Shown in pieces: positions 1 to 9,229 of a DNA stretch of 58,840 nt (positions are counted from its first letter, which is position 1; each line of letters opens with the position of its first letter). This stretch comes from an uncultured Phascolarctobacterium sp. (GTDB taxonomy: Bacteria > Bacillota > Negativicutes > Acidaminococcales > Acidaminococcaceae), in NCBI RefSeq assembly GCF_900770955.1, contig NZ_CAAGLX010000012.1, positions 1 through 58,840 on the forward strand, in the 5' to 3' direction. The position numbers and the translations under genes were made by a program. The notes below the pieces were generated by a model that made no database searches, had not been told where the DNA came from, and worked only from the letters and a program-made list of their open reading frames with translations.

Positions 1-111
<111 letters not shown>

Positions 112-147
112 AGAAAAAAGACATGTCATGTGACATGTCTTTTTTCT
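112..147 (+). terminator. Rho-independent terminator after 5S rRNA
   Basis: The inverted repeat AGAAAAAAGACATGTCA / TGACATGTCTTTTTTCT forms an almost perfect stem with a short TG loop and runs into T-rich sequence. The A-run and T-run make it look usable from both strands. It closes the rRNA transcript. Confidence 0.9.
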
Positions 148-223
148 TTTATCGTCAGCTATCTATCCCTTCCCCCTTTTTACAAATTATTAACACTTCT
201 CAGACACCATGAAAACCTATATG

Positions 224-252
224 TCGACGTTTAAGCCTATTTGTGCTATAAT
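224..252 (+). promoter_or_regulatory. Sigma-A-type promoter of the trk operon
   Basis: A perfect -10 TATAAT lies at 247-252 with an extended TGC just before it. The -35 candidate TCGACG at 224-229 has 17-bp spacing and matches 4 of 6 consensus bases. It sits 60 bases upstream of the trkA start. Confidence 0.7.
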
Positions 253-312
253 ATAGAGCAGTATTTGAGTAATAGAGATTAACGGATTTCCCGTATTAAA
301 GGAGTAACTAAA

Positions 313-1659
313 ATGCGTATAGTAATAGCTGGTGCAGGTAAGCTTGGCTTTAGTATTGCACAGCTTTTAGCAGAAGATCAGTTCGACGTAGTAGTTGTAG
401 AAATTGACCCCAAGCGTAAGGACGTTATCCAAAACACATTGGACGTTCTTGCTATTGAAGGTAACTCCTGCAGCCCTACAACCTTTGCTGATCCTGATAT
501 CAGTGCCTCAGATGTGTTAATAGCCTGCACTGATAGTGATGAAGTAAATATGGTAACCTGTCTGATGGCCAAGAATCACGGCATTAAGCATACTGTTGCC
601 CGTATCCGCAACGTAGATTATGCTATCCATTCGCCGGAAATGCTCAAGAACGATATGAAAATTGACCTAGTAATCAATCCTGAGCGCATTACCGCAGGTG
701 AAATTGATCATATCCTGATGACACCATCTGCCTTGAATGTAGATGACTTTGCTGATGGCAAGGTGCGTATGTTCGAAGCTAAGGTGAAGGAGGATTCGCC
801 TATAGTTAATATCCCGCTGAAGGATTTGAATATTCCCAAGGATATCTTGATGGCCATGGTTTTCCGTCGTCATCAGATGATTATTCCTCATGGTAACGAT
901 TACGTTATTCCTGGCGATAACGTTTACTTTGTAGGCAAGCACGAAGCAATCCGCGAGTTTGAGAACTCCTTCTCCAATACATATGAAAAACTGGAGAAGG
1001 TTCTCATCATCGGTGCCGGTCGTACCGGTCGCTTTCTGGCGCCCATGCTGGAAAAGCAGGGGATACAAGTTAAAGTTATCGAAAAGGATAAGGACCGTTG
1101 CCAGCTTTTGGCTGCTAAACTGAAGCGCGGCCTTGTTTTGTGTGGTGATGGTACTGACATAGACCTTCTGATTGAAGAGGGCGTTTCGGAAGCAGACGTT
1201 GTTATTTGCTTGACCGAAGATGATAAACTGAACCTTTTGCTGGCGCAGCTTGCCAAGCATTTGGGTGCACGCAAGACCATCGTGCGTGTTGCGCGTAACG
1301 AATATATCGAGCTTATGGAAAAGGTAGGCGTGGACATCGTACTGTCATCGCGTCTCTTGAGTGCAGGCGAGGTACTGCGCTTTGTCCGCAAGGGCGGTAT
1401 CGTATCCGTATCCCTGCTGGAGGGTGCACAGGCCGAGGCTTTGGAGATTATTGTCGGCGAAAACAGCGATGTAGACGGTGTAGCGGTGCGTGATATGAAC
1501 CTGCCGCCGGAATGCTTGCTGTGTGCCATTGTGCGTGGCAACGAAGCCTATATTCCTAACGGTAATACGGTTCTGCATGCTAATGACCGCGTAATTCTCT
1601 TTATCAAAAGTGAATTCTCTAAAACTACAGTACCGCTATTTGAAGGTCGGGGCGCTTAA
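313..1659 (+). CDS. trkA: TrkA, potassium uptake regulatory subunit
   Basis: This is the peripheral cytoplasmic subunit that binds NAD(H)/nucleotides and gates TrkH-type potassium channels. At 448 aa it has the full duplicated architecture. The first RCK-N Rossmann domain starts at residue 1 with IAGAGKLG, followed by an RCK-C domain. The second RCK-N starts near residue 230 with IIGAGRTGR, followed by a second RCK-C. The ATG is preceded by AAAGGAG at 299-305. The gene ends 2 bases before trkH, so it is cotranscribed with the two membrane subunits. No key residue appears to be missing. Confidence 0.96.
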   Translation: MRIVIAGAGKLGFSIAQLLAEDQFDVVVVEIDPKRKDVIQNTLDVLAIEGNSCSPTTFADPDISASDVLIACTDSDEVNMVTCLMAKNHGIKHTVARIRNVDYAIHSPEMLKNDMKIDLVINPERITAGEIDHILMTPSALNVDDFADGKVRMFEAKVKEDSPIVNIPLKDLNIPKDILMAMVFRRHQMIIPHGNDYVIPGDNVYFVGKHEAIREFENSFSNTYEKLEKVLIIGAGRTGRFLAPMLEKQGIQVKVIEKDKDRCQLLAAKLKRGLVLCGDGTDIDLLIEEGVSEADVVICLTEDDKLNLLLAQLAKHLGARKTIVRVARNEYIELMEKVGVDIVLSSRLLSAGEVLRFVRKGGIVSVSLLEGAQAEALEIIVGENSDVDGVAVRDMNLPPECLLCAIVRGNEAYIPNGNTVLHANDRVILFIKSEFSKTTVPLFEGRGA

Positions 1660-1661
1660 TT

Positions 1662-3119
1662 ATGGATTCAAGGCTTGTTAACCGTTTATTAGCCAAGCTG
1701 ACAATAGCATTTTCCTGTGTATTGCTGGTGCCTCTGCTGGCAGCACTGCTTGTAGACAGGGATCATGTATGGATTTTTGTATTTACGCTGATTACAACAA
1801 GTACTATAGCTTCGCTGTTCAATCTGTTTGCCAGCAGAAGACCGCGTCAGCGCTTGCGCGTGCGTGAAGCAATTGCTGTAGTAGGCTGCGGCTGGCTGCT
1901 GGTCTGCCTGATGGGAGCACTGCCGTATTTATTTTTGAATCCGAGCGACCCGATAGCAGCAGTTTTTGAAAGTGTTTCCGGTTTTTCTACTACCGGTGTA
2001 ACGACGGCGCTTTCCTTCAATGATTTTCCGCCCAGTATTCGTGTCTGGCGCTGTCTGACGCACTGGACTGGCGGTATCGGCGTAATTATGCTGTTTATTA
2101 TCATCATGCCGCAGATGAACAGTGGTACAAGTTATCTGTTCAACGCAGAGCTTCCGGGCGGTACGGCGGAACGTACTCTGCCAAAAATCAAAGAATCTGC
2201 CATGATGATTCTCTTTATTTATGTTACTTTGACAGCAGTCGAGGTAGCCCTGCTGCTGCTTGCAGGCTTGCCGATATTTCAGGCGTTGAACCTGGCGTTG
2301 GCTACTATGGCAACAGGTGGCTTTTCGTATTATCACGATAGCCTGATTTCCTTCAGGTCTGTTTATGTTGAGATTATTGCAATTGTCTTCATGCTTATTG
2401 CCAGCATGAACTTTTCACTGTACTATAAAATATGGCGTGGCGACTGGTCGTCCGTCCGTCAGGACAGTGAGCACAGGTATTATCTGCTGATACTCATAAC
2501 TGCTGCTGCTCTTATGTGTGCTAACCTGTATTTTTCCGGTTATATGGATTTTACCAGCTGCCTGCGTCACAGCATCTTTCAGGCTGTGTCCATTGGCAGT
2601 ACCACGGGATATGCGTCGGATGACTACAACAACTGGCCCAGCTTCAGCCGCAGCGTTTTGCTGATGCTGATGTTCATCGGCGGCTGCAGTGGTTCTACAG
2701 CAGGCGGTATTAAGATTACTCGTCTTGTAATCCTGCTTAAGGCAGGCTGGGCGGAGCTGCTGCGCACATTGCACCCGCGCATCGTTTATTCTATCAGGAT
2801 GGGGGAACGTGAAATCAACCCGATTATTGTCGGCAATATCACGCGTTTCTTTTTCCTATATATCCTTGTATTTATTGTGCTGACTATCCTGATTTCCTTG
2901 TCCGGTATGCCGATTATGGAATCAATGGGCATGATTGCTGCCTGCATGAGCAGTGTTGGTCCGGCCTTTGGTATCGTAGGCCCGACCTCTACATATAATT
3001 GCCTTTCCGATTGGGCTCGTTTTATCAGCATTTGGGCGATGATTCTGGGACGTTTGGAAATTTTTACGCTGCTGGTTATCATGCGCCCTGATTTTTGGCG
3101 CGACAAGCAGAACTGGTAA
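1662..3119 (+). CDS. trkH: TrkH-family potassium channel subunit, copy 1
   Basis: This integral membrane pore subunit takes up K+ with TrkA. At 485 aa it has about 10-12 hydrophobic segments and the four P-loop filter regions of the Trk/Ktr/HKT family: SGFSTTGVTT (about residue 106), ATGGFSYY (about 215), SIGSTTGYAS (about 309) and a later SSVGPAFG (about 428). It follows trkA after 2 bases and precedes a second trkH after an 18-base gap carrying GCAGGAGG. The family is firm. Whether the pore is K+-selective or also passes Na+ cannot be read here. Confidence 0.94.
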   Translation: MDSRLVNRLLAKLTIAFSCVLLVPLLAALLVDRDHVWIFVFTLITTSTIASLFNLFASRRPRQRLRVREAIAVVGCGWLLVCLMGALPYLFLNPSDPIAAVFESVSGFSTTGVTTALSFNDFPPSIRVWRCLTHWTGGIGVIMLFIIIMPQMNSGTSYLFNAELPGGTAERTLPKIKESAMMILFIYVTLTAVEVALLLLAGLPIFQALNLALATMATGGFSYYHDSLISFRSVYVEIIAIVFMLIASMNFSLYYKIWRGDWSSVRQDSEHRYYLLILITAAALMCANLYFSGYMDFTSCLRHSIFQAVSIGSTTGYASDDYNNWPSFSRSVLLMLMFIGGCSGSTAGGIKITRLVILLKAGWAELLRTLHPRIVYSIRMGEREINPIIVGNITRFFFLYILVFIVLTILISLSGMPIMESMGMIAACMSSVGPAFGIVGPTSTYNCLSDWARFISIWAMILGRLEIFTLLVIMRPDFWRDKQNW

Positions 3120-3137
3120 CAGCAGGAGGTATAAAAG

Positions 3138-4598
3138 ATGAATGCAAAGGTTATAATATATCTCTTGGGAAGAATTTCCACCGGTTTGGCAATTGCTCAG
3201 CTGCTGCCACTTTTGTTGTCTGTGATTTATGGTGAATATGCTACGTCGAAAACCTTTATCTTTTCCATTGCCGTGGCGATTATTTTGGCCGGTATTTTTG
3301 ATTATTACGGAGACAGCAAAGGTGCGCGGAATTTGTCGGTGCGCGAGGGTATCGGTACGGTATTCTTTTCGTGGCTTTTGGCTGCGGCTTTGGGAGCACT
3401 GCCTTATTACTTTGACGGCATTTTGAATCCTGCCGCTGCCTACTTTGAAAGCATGTCCGGGTTGACAACCACCGGCGCAACGGCGATTGCCAATCTTGAT
3501 ATCGTATCGCGCAGTTTGCTTTTGTGGCGTACGCTGACGCACTGGATTGGCGGTATCGGCATCATCGTGCTGTTCGTAGCGCTGCTGCCGCAGATTGCCG
3601 GCGGTGCGGTATATCTTTTTAATGCGGAGGTCAGCGGTTTTTCCAACAGCCGTATTCTGCCGCGTATTCGTACAACTGCAGTAGCGTTGTTTTATATCTA
3701 TCTGCTGTTTACGATTATTCTTACCGGTATGCTGGCGATTTTGGGCATGAGCACCTATGATGCTGTTAACCATGCCTGCTCAGCGATTGCTACCGGCGGT
3801 TTTTCGACTTACAACGACAGTATCGCGCATTTTCACAGTACGGGTATCGAAATCGTTACCGGTCTGTTTATGATATTGGCGGCAGGTAACTTTGCCTTGT
3901 ACTACCAGGTTACGCAAATTGGCATGAAGGTTTTGTGGCATGATCTGGAATTCAAAAGCTACATTGTGATGCTTACTATTTTCACTGCCTTAATCAGCAT
4001 TAACATCATCATGGTGAACGGTTACAGCGTAGCAGACGGCGTGCGTGAAGCCTTCTTCCAGGTGGCTTCTTTCGGCAGTACTACAGGTTATGTTTCGGCG
4101 GACTATGACCAATGGCCGTCCTTCTCTAAGTTGGTTTTGGCGGTAACCTTTCTGACAGGCGGCTGCGCAGGCTCTACTGCCGGTGGTATTAAGGTTTGCC
4201 GTTTTATAGTACTGCTGAAAACTGTTATGGCGGAGCTGCGCCGTACTATGCATCCGCAGATGCTGCTCAACGTTTATTACGCCAAAAGACGTTTGCCGAC
4301 AGAAACGATTATTAACGTCAGCCGTTTCTTCTTTGTTTATGTGTTGGTTATCGCAGTTTTGACGATGCTGCTTTCGTTAAGCGGTGTAGATGTAGACGAA
4401 GCAATTTTCGGTGTGGCGTCCTGTATTTCTAGTGTCGGTCCTGCCTTTGGCAGCATCGGTGCGACGGGCAACTATGCCGGTGTTACCGGTATGGGTCAGC
4501 TGACGCTGGCATTGGCCATGCTTTTGGGACGCTTGGAGCTGTTTACGGTGTTGGCCCTGTTGCGTGGTGAATACTGGCGCAGCAGCAAAAGATGGTAA
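3138..4598 (+). CDS. trkH: TrkH-family potassium channel subunit, copy 2
   Basis: This second, clearly paralogous TrkH has 486 aa. It carries the same filter motifs (SGLTTTGATA, ATGGFSTY, SFGSTTGYVS, SSVGPAFG) and the same C-terminal LGRLELFTVLALL signature as copy 1. The ATG has the ribosome-binding site AGGAGG at 3123-3128. The two copies differ through much of the sequence, so this is an old duplication and not a recent repeat. Sharing one TrkA suggests two pores with different affinity, or a heteromeric pair. Confidence 0.94.
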   Translation: MNAKVIIYLLGRISTGLAIAQLLPLLLSVIYGEYATSKTFIFSIAVAIILAGIFDYYGDSKGARNLSVREGIGTVFFSWLLAAALGALPYYFDGILNPAAAYFESMSGLTTTGATAIANLDIVSRSLLLWRTLTHWIGGIGIIVLFVALLPQIAGGAVYLFNAEVSGFSNSRILPRIRTTAVALFYIYLLFTIILTGMLAILGMSTYDAVNHACSAIATGGFSTYNDSIAHFHSTGIEIVTGLFMILAAGNFALYYQVTQIGMKVLWHDLEFKSYIVMLTIFTALISINIIMVNGYSVADGVREAFFQVASFGSTTGYVSADYDQWPSFSKLVLAVTFLTGGCAGSTAGGIKVCRFIVLLKTVMAELRRTMHPQMLLNVYYAKRRLPTETIINVSRFFFVYVLVIAVLTMLLSLSGVDVDEAIFGVASCISSVGPAFGSIGATGNYAGVTGMGQLTLALAMLLGRLELFTVLALLRGEYWRSSKRW

Positions 4599-4624
4599 AG
4601 TGAATATTGTTGAATGAATAAAGT

Positions 4625-4664
4625 AAATCCGACGTGCTGCAGAAGCAGTGCGTCGGATTTTTTT
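4625..4664 (+). terminator. Terminator of the trkA-trkH-trkH operon
   Basis: AATCCGACG pairs with CGTCGGATT around an inner CTGC-AGAA-GCAG stem, followed by a run of T. It lies 27 bases after the second trkH. Confidence 0.88.
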
Positions 4665-4806
4665 GGTAAACTATTAATTTCCTTGCCGTTCTGCAGTATT
4701 TTTTGCAGATATTAACAGTAGAAAGCAGAATATTAGTCTGCAATGTACAACAATCTCGTTAATAATGGCTTGTGTATACTGTTAATTATGGAAGGGAGTT
4801 ATAAAT

Positions 4807-5457
4807 ATGCCTAATAACATTATTCGGACTCTGCAAAGAATGGTTGATTACTGGTCCTTGAAGCGTGTTCTGCCGGAAAACTGCCGTGTAAGCTATCATG
4901 GCGTGGATGTTATTGACTGGGATGACAAATTTGCAGCCTGCAATGGTGACAAAATTGATTTTGCACTTCAGTACATTTCCGATTATCTCTATGATTGCGA
5001 CGAGCTCGAATCCGATGTATATGTTTTTCCCAAGTCCATCAGCGAGATTGATGATGACGAGCTGGAGGCTATCTGCCGGATTATCTCTGCAAAGGGCTTT
5101 GCCAAGGACGAGGTACACTTCCTGTTCTCTATGCGTGCTAACAAATTTTCACTGGATCGTGATATGGCCAAAACCGATAAGATTTGTGCTGCAATCAGAG
5201 ATGCCGGCATGATGCCTGACAGTAAAAGCGGAGGCCTGTATACAGGCCTGAATAAGATGATTTATAACTGCGACAGAGATTTTAATATTGATGGCCTGCA
5301 AAAGACCTATGACATGCTTAACAATTTACCATATATGTGCGACAATTATCATAGCGGCTGCTGCTCCTGCGACCTGTGCGCAGAAAACCGCAATCAGCCG
5401 ATGCTGAAGACCAATTACATCAGATTTCAAATTTTTACGTTCAGAAAGGTGGCTTAA
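4807..5457 (+). CDS. Unknown protein with C-terminal Cys cluster, coupled to a DUF1848 gene
   Basis: I do not recognise this 216-aa protein. It has no signal peptide or membrane segment and is rich in Asp, Tyr and Cys. A Cys-rich stretch near residues 178-192 contains CCSCDLC, which could bind metal or an Fe-S cluster. The ATG follows GGAAGGGAG at 4791-4799. Its stop TAA shares one base with the ATG of the DUF1848 gene (TAATG), so the two are translationally coupled and probably act together. The central region (about residues 70-130) looks mixed alpha/beta with acidic segments. Confidence 0.75.
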   Translation: MPNNIIRTLQRMVDYWSLKRVLPENCRVSYHGVDVIDWDDKFAACNGDKIDFALQYISDYLYDCDELESDVYVFPKSISEIDDDELEAICRIISAKGFAKDEVHFLFSMRANKFSLDRDMAKTDKICAAIRDAGMMPDSKSGGLYTGLNKMIYNCDRDFNIDGLQKTYDMLNNLPYMCDNYHSGCCSCDLCAENRNQPMLKTNYIRFQIFTFRKVA

Positions 5458-6401
5458 TGCCGATGATTATAAGTGCAAGCAGAAGAACCGATATACCGAC
5501 ATATTATTCCGACTGGTTTATGCAGCGCATCAGGGAGGGGTATGTGCTGGCGCGCAACCCGATGAACGCGCATCAGGTGAGCCGCATCAGCCTTAATCCG
5601 GAGGTGGTGGACGGCATTGTTTTTTGGACGAAGAACCCGCTGCCGATGCTGGATAAGCTGCCGCTGCTCAAGGATTATATGTATTACTTTCAGTTCACGC
5701 TCAATGGCTACGAGCAGGACGTGGAGGCAGGCGTGCCCCCGAAGGATAAGTTCATCGTGCCAGGCTTTCAGCGTCTGAGCGACATGCTGGGGCCGGAGCG
5801 CGTTATTTGGCGTTATGATCCGATTCTTCTCAACAATAAATATACCTTTAACTATCATGTGCAGTGCTTTGCGGAGCTGGCCAAGCAGCTGGCGCCGTAT
5901 ACGAAGCAATGCACTATCAGCTTTTTGGATATGTATGCCAAAACCGAACGCAATATGCAGGGCCTGGCAGTGCAGCCGTGGAGCCTGGAGCAAATGGATG
6001 CTATGGCGAAGGCGTTGGCGGAAATCGCGCACAGCTACGGCCTGGAGCTGGCAACCTGCGCCGAGGGCATTGAGCTGGAGAAGTACGGCATTAAGCATGC
6101 GCACTGCATCGACGGCGGTCTGTTTGAAAGGCTGCTCGGCTGCCCGATGAAGGTGGGGAAGGACAAGAACCAACGCCTGGAATGCGGCTGCGTGGAGAGC
6201 GTTGACATCGGCGCCTATAATACCTGTCGCAACGGCTGCCGTTATTGCTATGCCAACTTCAATAATGCGATGGTGCAGAAAAACAGGCAGCAGCACCACC
6301 CGGATTCGGCGCTGCTTTTGGGTGAAGTAGGCGAGGAGGATAAAATTACCGAGCGTAAAATGCATTCTTGCCTGGATAGACAGCAGGGCTTGTTCGCCTA
6401 A
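5457..6401 (+). CDS. DUF1848 family protein with C-terminal CxxxCxYC motif
   Basis: The 314-aa protein begins with the family hallmark SASRRTDIP near residue 5 and has NPMNAHQVSRISL and FWTKNP in the first 70 residues. It ends with a Cys motif, TCRNGCRYCYA, of radical-SAM or Fe-S flavour. The family is widespread in anaerobes and its biochemical role is not established. An in-frame start 27 codons upstream (5376) lies inside the preceding gene. I chose 5457 because an AAAGGTGG site sits just before it and all the conserved sequence starts there. Base composition is more GC-rich than the preceding partner. Confidence 0.88.
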   Translation: MPMIISASRRTDIPTYYSDWFMQRIREGYVLARNPMNAHQVSRISLNPEVVDGIVFWTKNPLPMLDKLPLLKDYMYYFQFTLNGYEQDVEAGVPPKDKFIVPGFQRLSDMLGPERVIWRYDPILLNNKYTFNYHVQCFAELAKQLAPYTKQCTISFLDMYAKTERNMQGLAVQPWSLEQMDAMAKALAEIAHSYGLELATCAEGIELEKYGIKHAHCIDGGLFERLLGCPMKVGKDKNQRLECGCVESVDIGAYNTCRNGCRYCYANFNNAMVQKNRQQHHPDSALLLGEVGEEDKITERKMHSCLDRQQGLFA

Positions 6402-6550
6402 TTCCCGCCTTCCTCCGGAAAACTGTAATATGCGTTACAATTTTAAGTGAATTTAAAAAATTATGAGAAATTTTTCACAAAAAGCAGGATAAACAGGCAA
6501 TATCAGCGAAATACTTGTCATAACAAATGCCTGATAAAGGGGGATTTATC

Positions 6551-8611
6551 ATGAAAGAGTACACTGGAGATAAGATTAGAAATGTGGCCATTGTGGGTCA
6601 CGGTGGAGCAGGAACCACGTCTGTTACCGAAGCCCTGCTGTATCGCAGCGGAGCAATCAGCAGAATGTGCAAGGTTGAAGACGGTGCTACCACCACTGAT
6701 TATGAACCCGAGGAAATCAAACGTAAGGTCTCCGTTAACGCTACTTTGGCACCTGTTGAATGGCGTGATACCAAGATTAACTTCATTGACACTCCCGGCT
6801 TTGCTGACTTCGTTGCCGAGGTTAAAGGAGCTTTTAGAGCAGTAGACAGTGCGTTGATTGTGGTTTGCGCAACCAGCGGTGTACAGGTTGGTACCGAACA
6901 ATGCTGGAAGCTGGCTGAAGAAGCCGGTTTGCCGCGTATCATTTTTGTCAACAAGATGGATCGTGAGAACGCTGATTTTGATAGCATTTTGGAAAACCTG
7001 CGTGGTAAGTTCGGTAAGCATGTACTGCCGTTACAGCTGCCTTTGGGCAAGGAGGACAACTTCCAGGGTATTATAGACCTTTACAAAATGAAGGCCTATC
7101 GTGCCGACGGTAATGGCTCCGATGAAATAGAGATTCCGGATGAGTATAAAGAGGCTGCTGCTGCTGCCCACGAAAAGATGGTAGAGGCTGCGGTTGAAGC
7201 AGATGACGATTGCATGATGCGTTATCTGGAAGGAGAAGAGATTAGCGACGAGGAAATTATGAAATGTCTGATTAAGGGCATTCGTCAGGCTATCATCTAT
7301 CCTATGCTTTGCGGCAGTGCCTACAAGAACATTGGTCTTGGCCGATTGATGAACGCTATCATCGACTTTACCTATCCGGCAATTTTGAATGACTATATCG
7401 TTATGGATAAAGAAACCGGTGAAGAAGAAGTGCGTGACGCCAATGCTCCGATGGCAGCGTTGGTATTTAAGACAACTTCCGACCCCTTTGTTGGCCGTCT
7501 AAGTTATTTCCGTGTATTCTCAGGCTCAATTAAAGCAGATAGCGTAGTTTATAATTCCCGTCGTGAAGAAGAAGAGCGTATTGCCAATATCTTCACGATG
7601 CGTGGCAAGACTCAGATTCCTATGAAGCAGGTTCCTGCCGGTGATATCGGTGTAGTTGCCAAGCTGCAATATACCTCTACCGGTGACACCCTCTGCGACA
7701 AGAATTCTGAGGTCGAATTCCCGCCCATTAACTTCCCGCTGCCGATGTACACCAGAGCAATTTACCCGAAGAAAAAGGGTGATGAGGACAAAATCATGTC
7801 CGCTCTGAATCGTCTGATGGATGAAGACCCGACGATTATAGTTACCAAGAACCCTGTTACTAAGGAAACCTTAATCAGCGGTATGGGCGACCAGCACATT
7901 GATATAATCATGGAGCGTATGCAGCGTAAATTCGGCGTTGAGGCTATTCTGAAAGCACCGATTATCGAATATCGCGAAACTATCCGCGGCTCTGCTGAGG
8001 TAGAAGGCAAGCACAAGAAACAATCCGGTGGACATGGCCAATATGGTCACGTAGTGATCAAGATGGAACCCTTGCCGCCAGGAGGTGGATTTGAGTTTGT
8101 AGATAAGATTTTCGGCGGCGCAGTACCTCGCCAATATATCCCTGCTGTTGAAAAGGGCATGCGTGAGGCTATGGAAAAGGGTATCCTTGCAGGTTATCCG
8201 GTTGTAGATATGCGCATCACCCTGCTTGATGGTTCGTATCATACTGTCGATTCCTCTGAAATGGCATTTAAAACTGCTTCCAATATCGCCTTCAAGAAGG
8301 CCATGGAACAATGCAAGCCGGTGTTGCTTGAGCCTATTTACAGCTTAAACGTAACCTGTGCCGATTCTATGATGGGCGATGTTATCGGCGATTTGAACTC
8401 CAAACGCGGACGCATTCTCGGCATGCAGAGCGTAGAAGACGGCTTGAGCGTAGTTAATGCTCAGGTACCCTATGCAGAGATTTCGGAATATGCCGTAGAT
8501 CTCCGCGCAATTACCCAAGGCCAGGGAACCTTCGAGATGAAGTTTGACCATTACGAAGATGTTCCGCCTAAGATGGCAGAAAAAATTATCGCTGAACATA
8601 AGGAAGCATAA
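6551..8611 (+). CDS. fusA2: EF-G-like translational GTPase (FusA2 type) with altered P-loop
   Basis: At 686 aa this has the complete EF-G fold order: G domain, domain II, then domains III-V. G3 is DTPGFADF and G4 is NKMD. The DTPGF form is typical of the EF-G-like paralogue and differs from canonical EF-G (DTPGH). The P-loop reads GHGGAGTTS (residues 16-24), with Thr22 where the family has Lys. The role of this paralogue in other bacteria is unclear or related to ribosome rescue and stress. Start 6551 is chosen because AAAGGGGG at 6537-6544 is well spaced from it. An in-frame ATG at 6527 lacks a site. The gene stands alone between terminators, with no rpsL or rpsG nearby, which supports the paralogue reading. 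Confidence 0.9.
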   Translation: MKEYTGDKIRNVAIVGHGGAGTTSVTEALLYRSGAISRMCKVEDGATTTDYEPEEIKRKVSVNATLAPVEWRDTKINFIDTPGFADFVAEVKGAFRAVDSALIVVCATSGVQVGTEQCWKLAEEAGLPRIIFVNKMDRENADFDSILENLRGKFGKHVLPLQLPLGKEDNFQGIIDLYKMKAYRADGNGSDEIEIPDEYKEAAAAAHEKMVEAAVEADDDCMMRYLEGEEISDEEIMKCLIKGIRQAIIYPMLCGSAYKNIGLGRLMNAIIDFTYPAILNDYIVMDKETGEEEVRDANAPMAALVFKTTSDPFVGRLSYFRVFSGSIKADSVVYNSRREEEERIANIFTMRGKTQIPMKQVPAGDIGVVAKLQYTSTGDTLCDKNSEVEFPPINFPLPMYTRAIYPKKKGDEDKIMSALNRLMDEDPTIIVTKNPVTKETLISGMGDQHIDIIMERMQRKFGVEAILKAPIIEYRETIRGSAEVEGKHKKQSGGHGQYGHVVIKMEPLPPGGGFEFVDKIFGGAVPRQYIPAVEKGMREAMEKGILAGYPVVDMRITLLDGSYHTVDSSEMAFKTASNIAFKKAMEQCKPVLLEPIYSLNVTCADSMMGDVIGDLNSKRGRILGMQSVEDGLSVVNAQVPYAEISEYAVDLRAITQGQGTFEMKFDHYEDVPPKMAEKIIAEHKEA

Positions 8612-8646
8612 TTAAACCTGCGACAACTGAATAAAGCGCTAACGGG

Positions 8647-8685
8647 CCTGCCGCCTGACGTGAGTCAGCCGGCAGGTTTGCTTTA
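8647..8685 (+). terminator. Terminator after the EF-G-like gene
   Basis: CCTGCCG-CCTGAC pairs with GTCAG-CCGGCAGG around a GTGA loop with one mismatch, followed by TTTGCTTT. The T-run is interrupted, so the terminator may be of moderate strength. Confidence 0.65.
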
Positions 8686-8769
8686 GGCAGAAAACCCTTT
8701 TGGGTAAATTCAGGATAGTTCAGCTGCATTTAAGTTATGCCTGCGACAATAATACTGCAGCCGCTGCTA

Positions 8770-8798
8770 TTGACTAAGCGGAATAAATATGCTAAAAT
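8770..8798 (+). promoter_or_regulatory. Promoter of RNase P RNA
   Basis: -35 TTGACT at 8770-8775 and -10 TAAAAT at 8793-8798 are separated by exactly 17 bp, with TG one base before the -10. The predicted transcription start falls at the 5' end of rnpB. Confidence 0.8.
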
Positions 8799-8805
8799 CT
8801 ACAGT

Positions 8806-9156
8806 TGAGTACGAAAGATGATCGCGGCTGGCTTTAAGCCAGATGAGGAAAGTCCGAGCTCCACAGGGCAGGATGCCGGATAACGTCCGGCGAGGGTGAC
8901 CTCAGGGATAGTGCCACAGAAATGTGTACCGCCTGCATTTTGCAGGTAAGGGTGGAACGGTGCGGTAAGAGCGCACCAGCAGTCTGGTAACAGGCTGGCT
9001 AGGTAAACCCCATCCGGAGCAAGACCAAATAGGGGAGGGATGAAGCTGCCCGCTGAGCCTTCCGGGTTGTGTCGCTTGAGCTTGCAGGTAACTGTAAGAC
9101 TAGATAAATGATCATCACCGCTTCGCGGAACAGAACTCGGCTTATTGAGTACTCAT
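8806..9156 (+). ncRNA. rnpB: RNase P RNA (class A)
   Basis: The 5' part contains the universal GAGGAAAGTCCGAGCTCC and the ACAGAA conserved region. The 3' part contains the conserved GAGCAAGACCAAATAGG and the closing CAGAACTCGGCTTA segment. GAGTAC near 8807 pairs with GTACTC near 9149 as helix P1, which fixes the ends to within a few bases. It is the catalytic RNA for tRNA 5' maturation. Confidence 0.95.
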
Positions 9157-9168
9157 ACCTTGCAAAAC

Positions 9169-9192
9169 GGCTGCCATCAGGCAGCCTTTTTT
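9169..9192 (+). terminator. Terminator of rnpB
   Basis: A perfect 7-bp stem GGCTGCC / GGCAGCC with an ATCA loop is followed by six T. Confidence 0.9.
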
Positions 9193-9229
9193 GTCTGAAA
9201 TTTTTTGGCAGAAGAAGTGGTGTAATATA

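Noticed and set aside
5376..5456. N-terminal 27-codon extension of the DUF1848 gene
   Set aside because: It lies wholly inside the preceding gene in another frame, and the conserved family start plus a ribosome-binding site lie at 5457.
6426..6441. Inverted repeat TGTAA-TATGCG-TTACA before the EF-G-like gene
   Set aside because: Short arms in an AT-rich leader and no matching promoter; likely chance.
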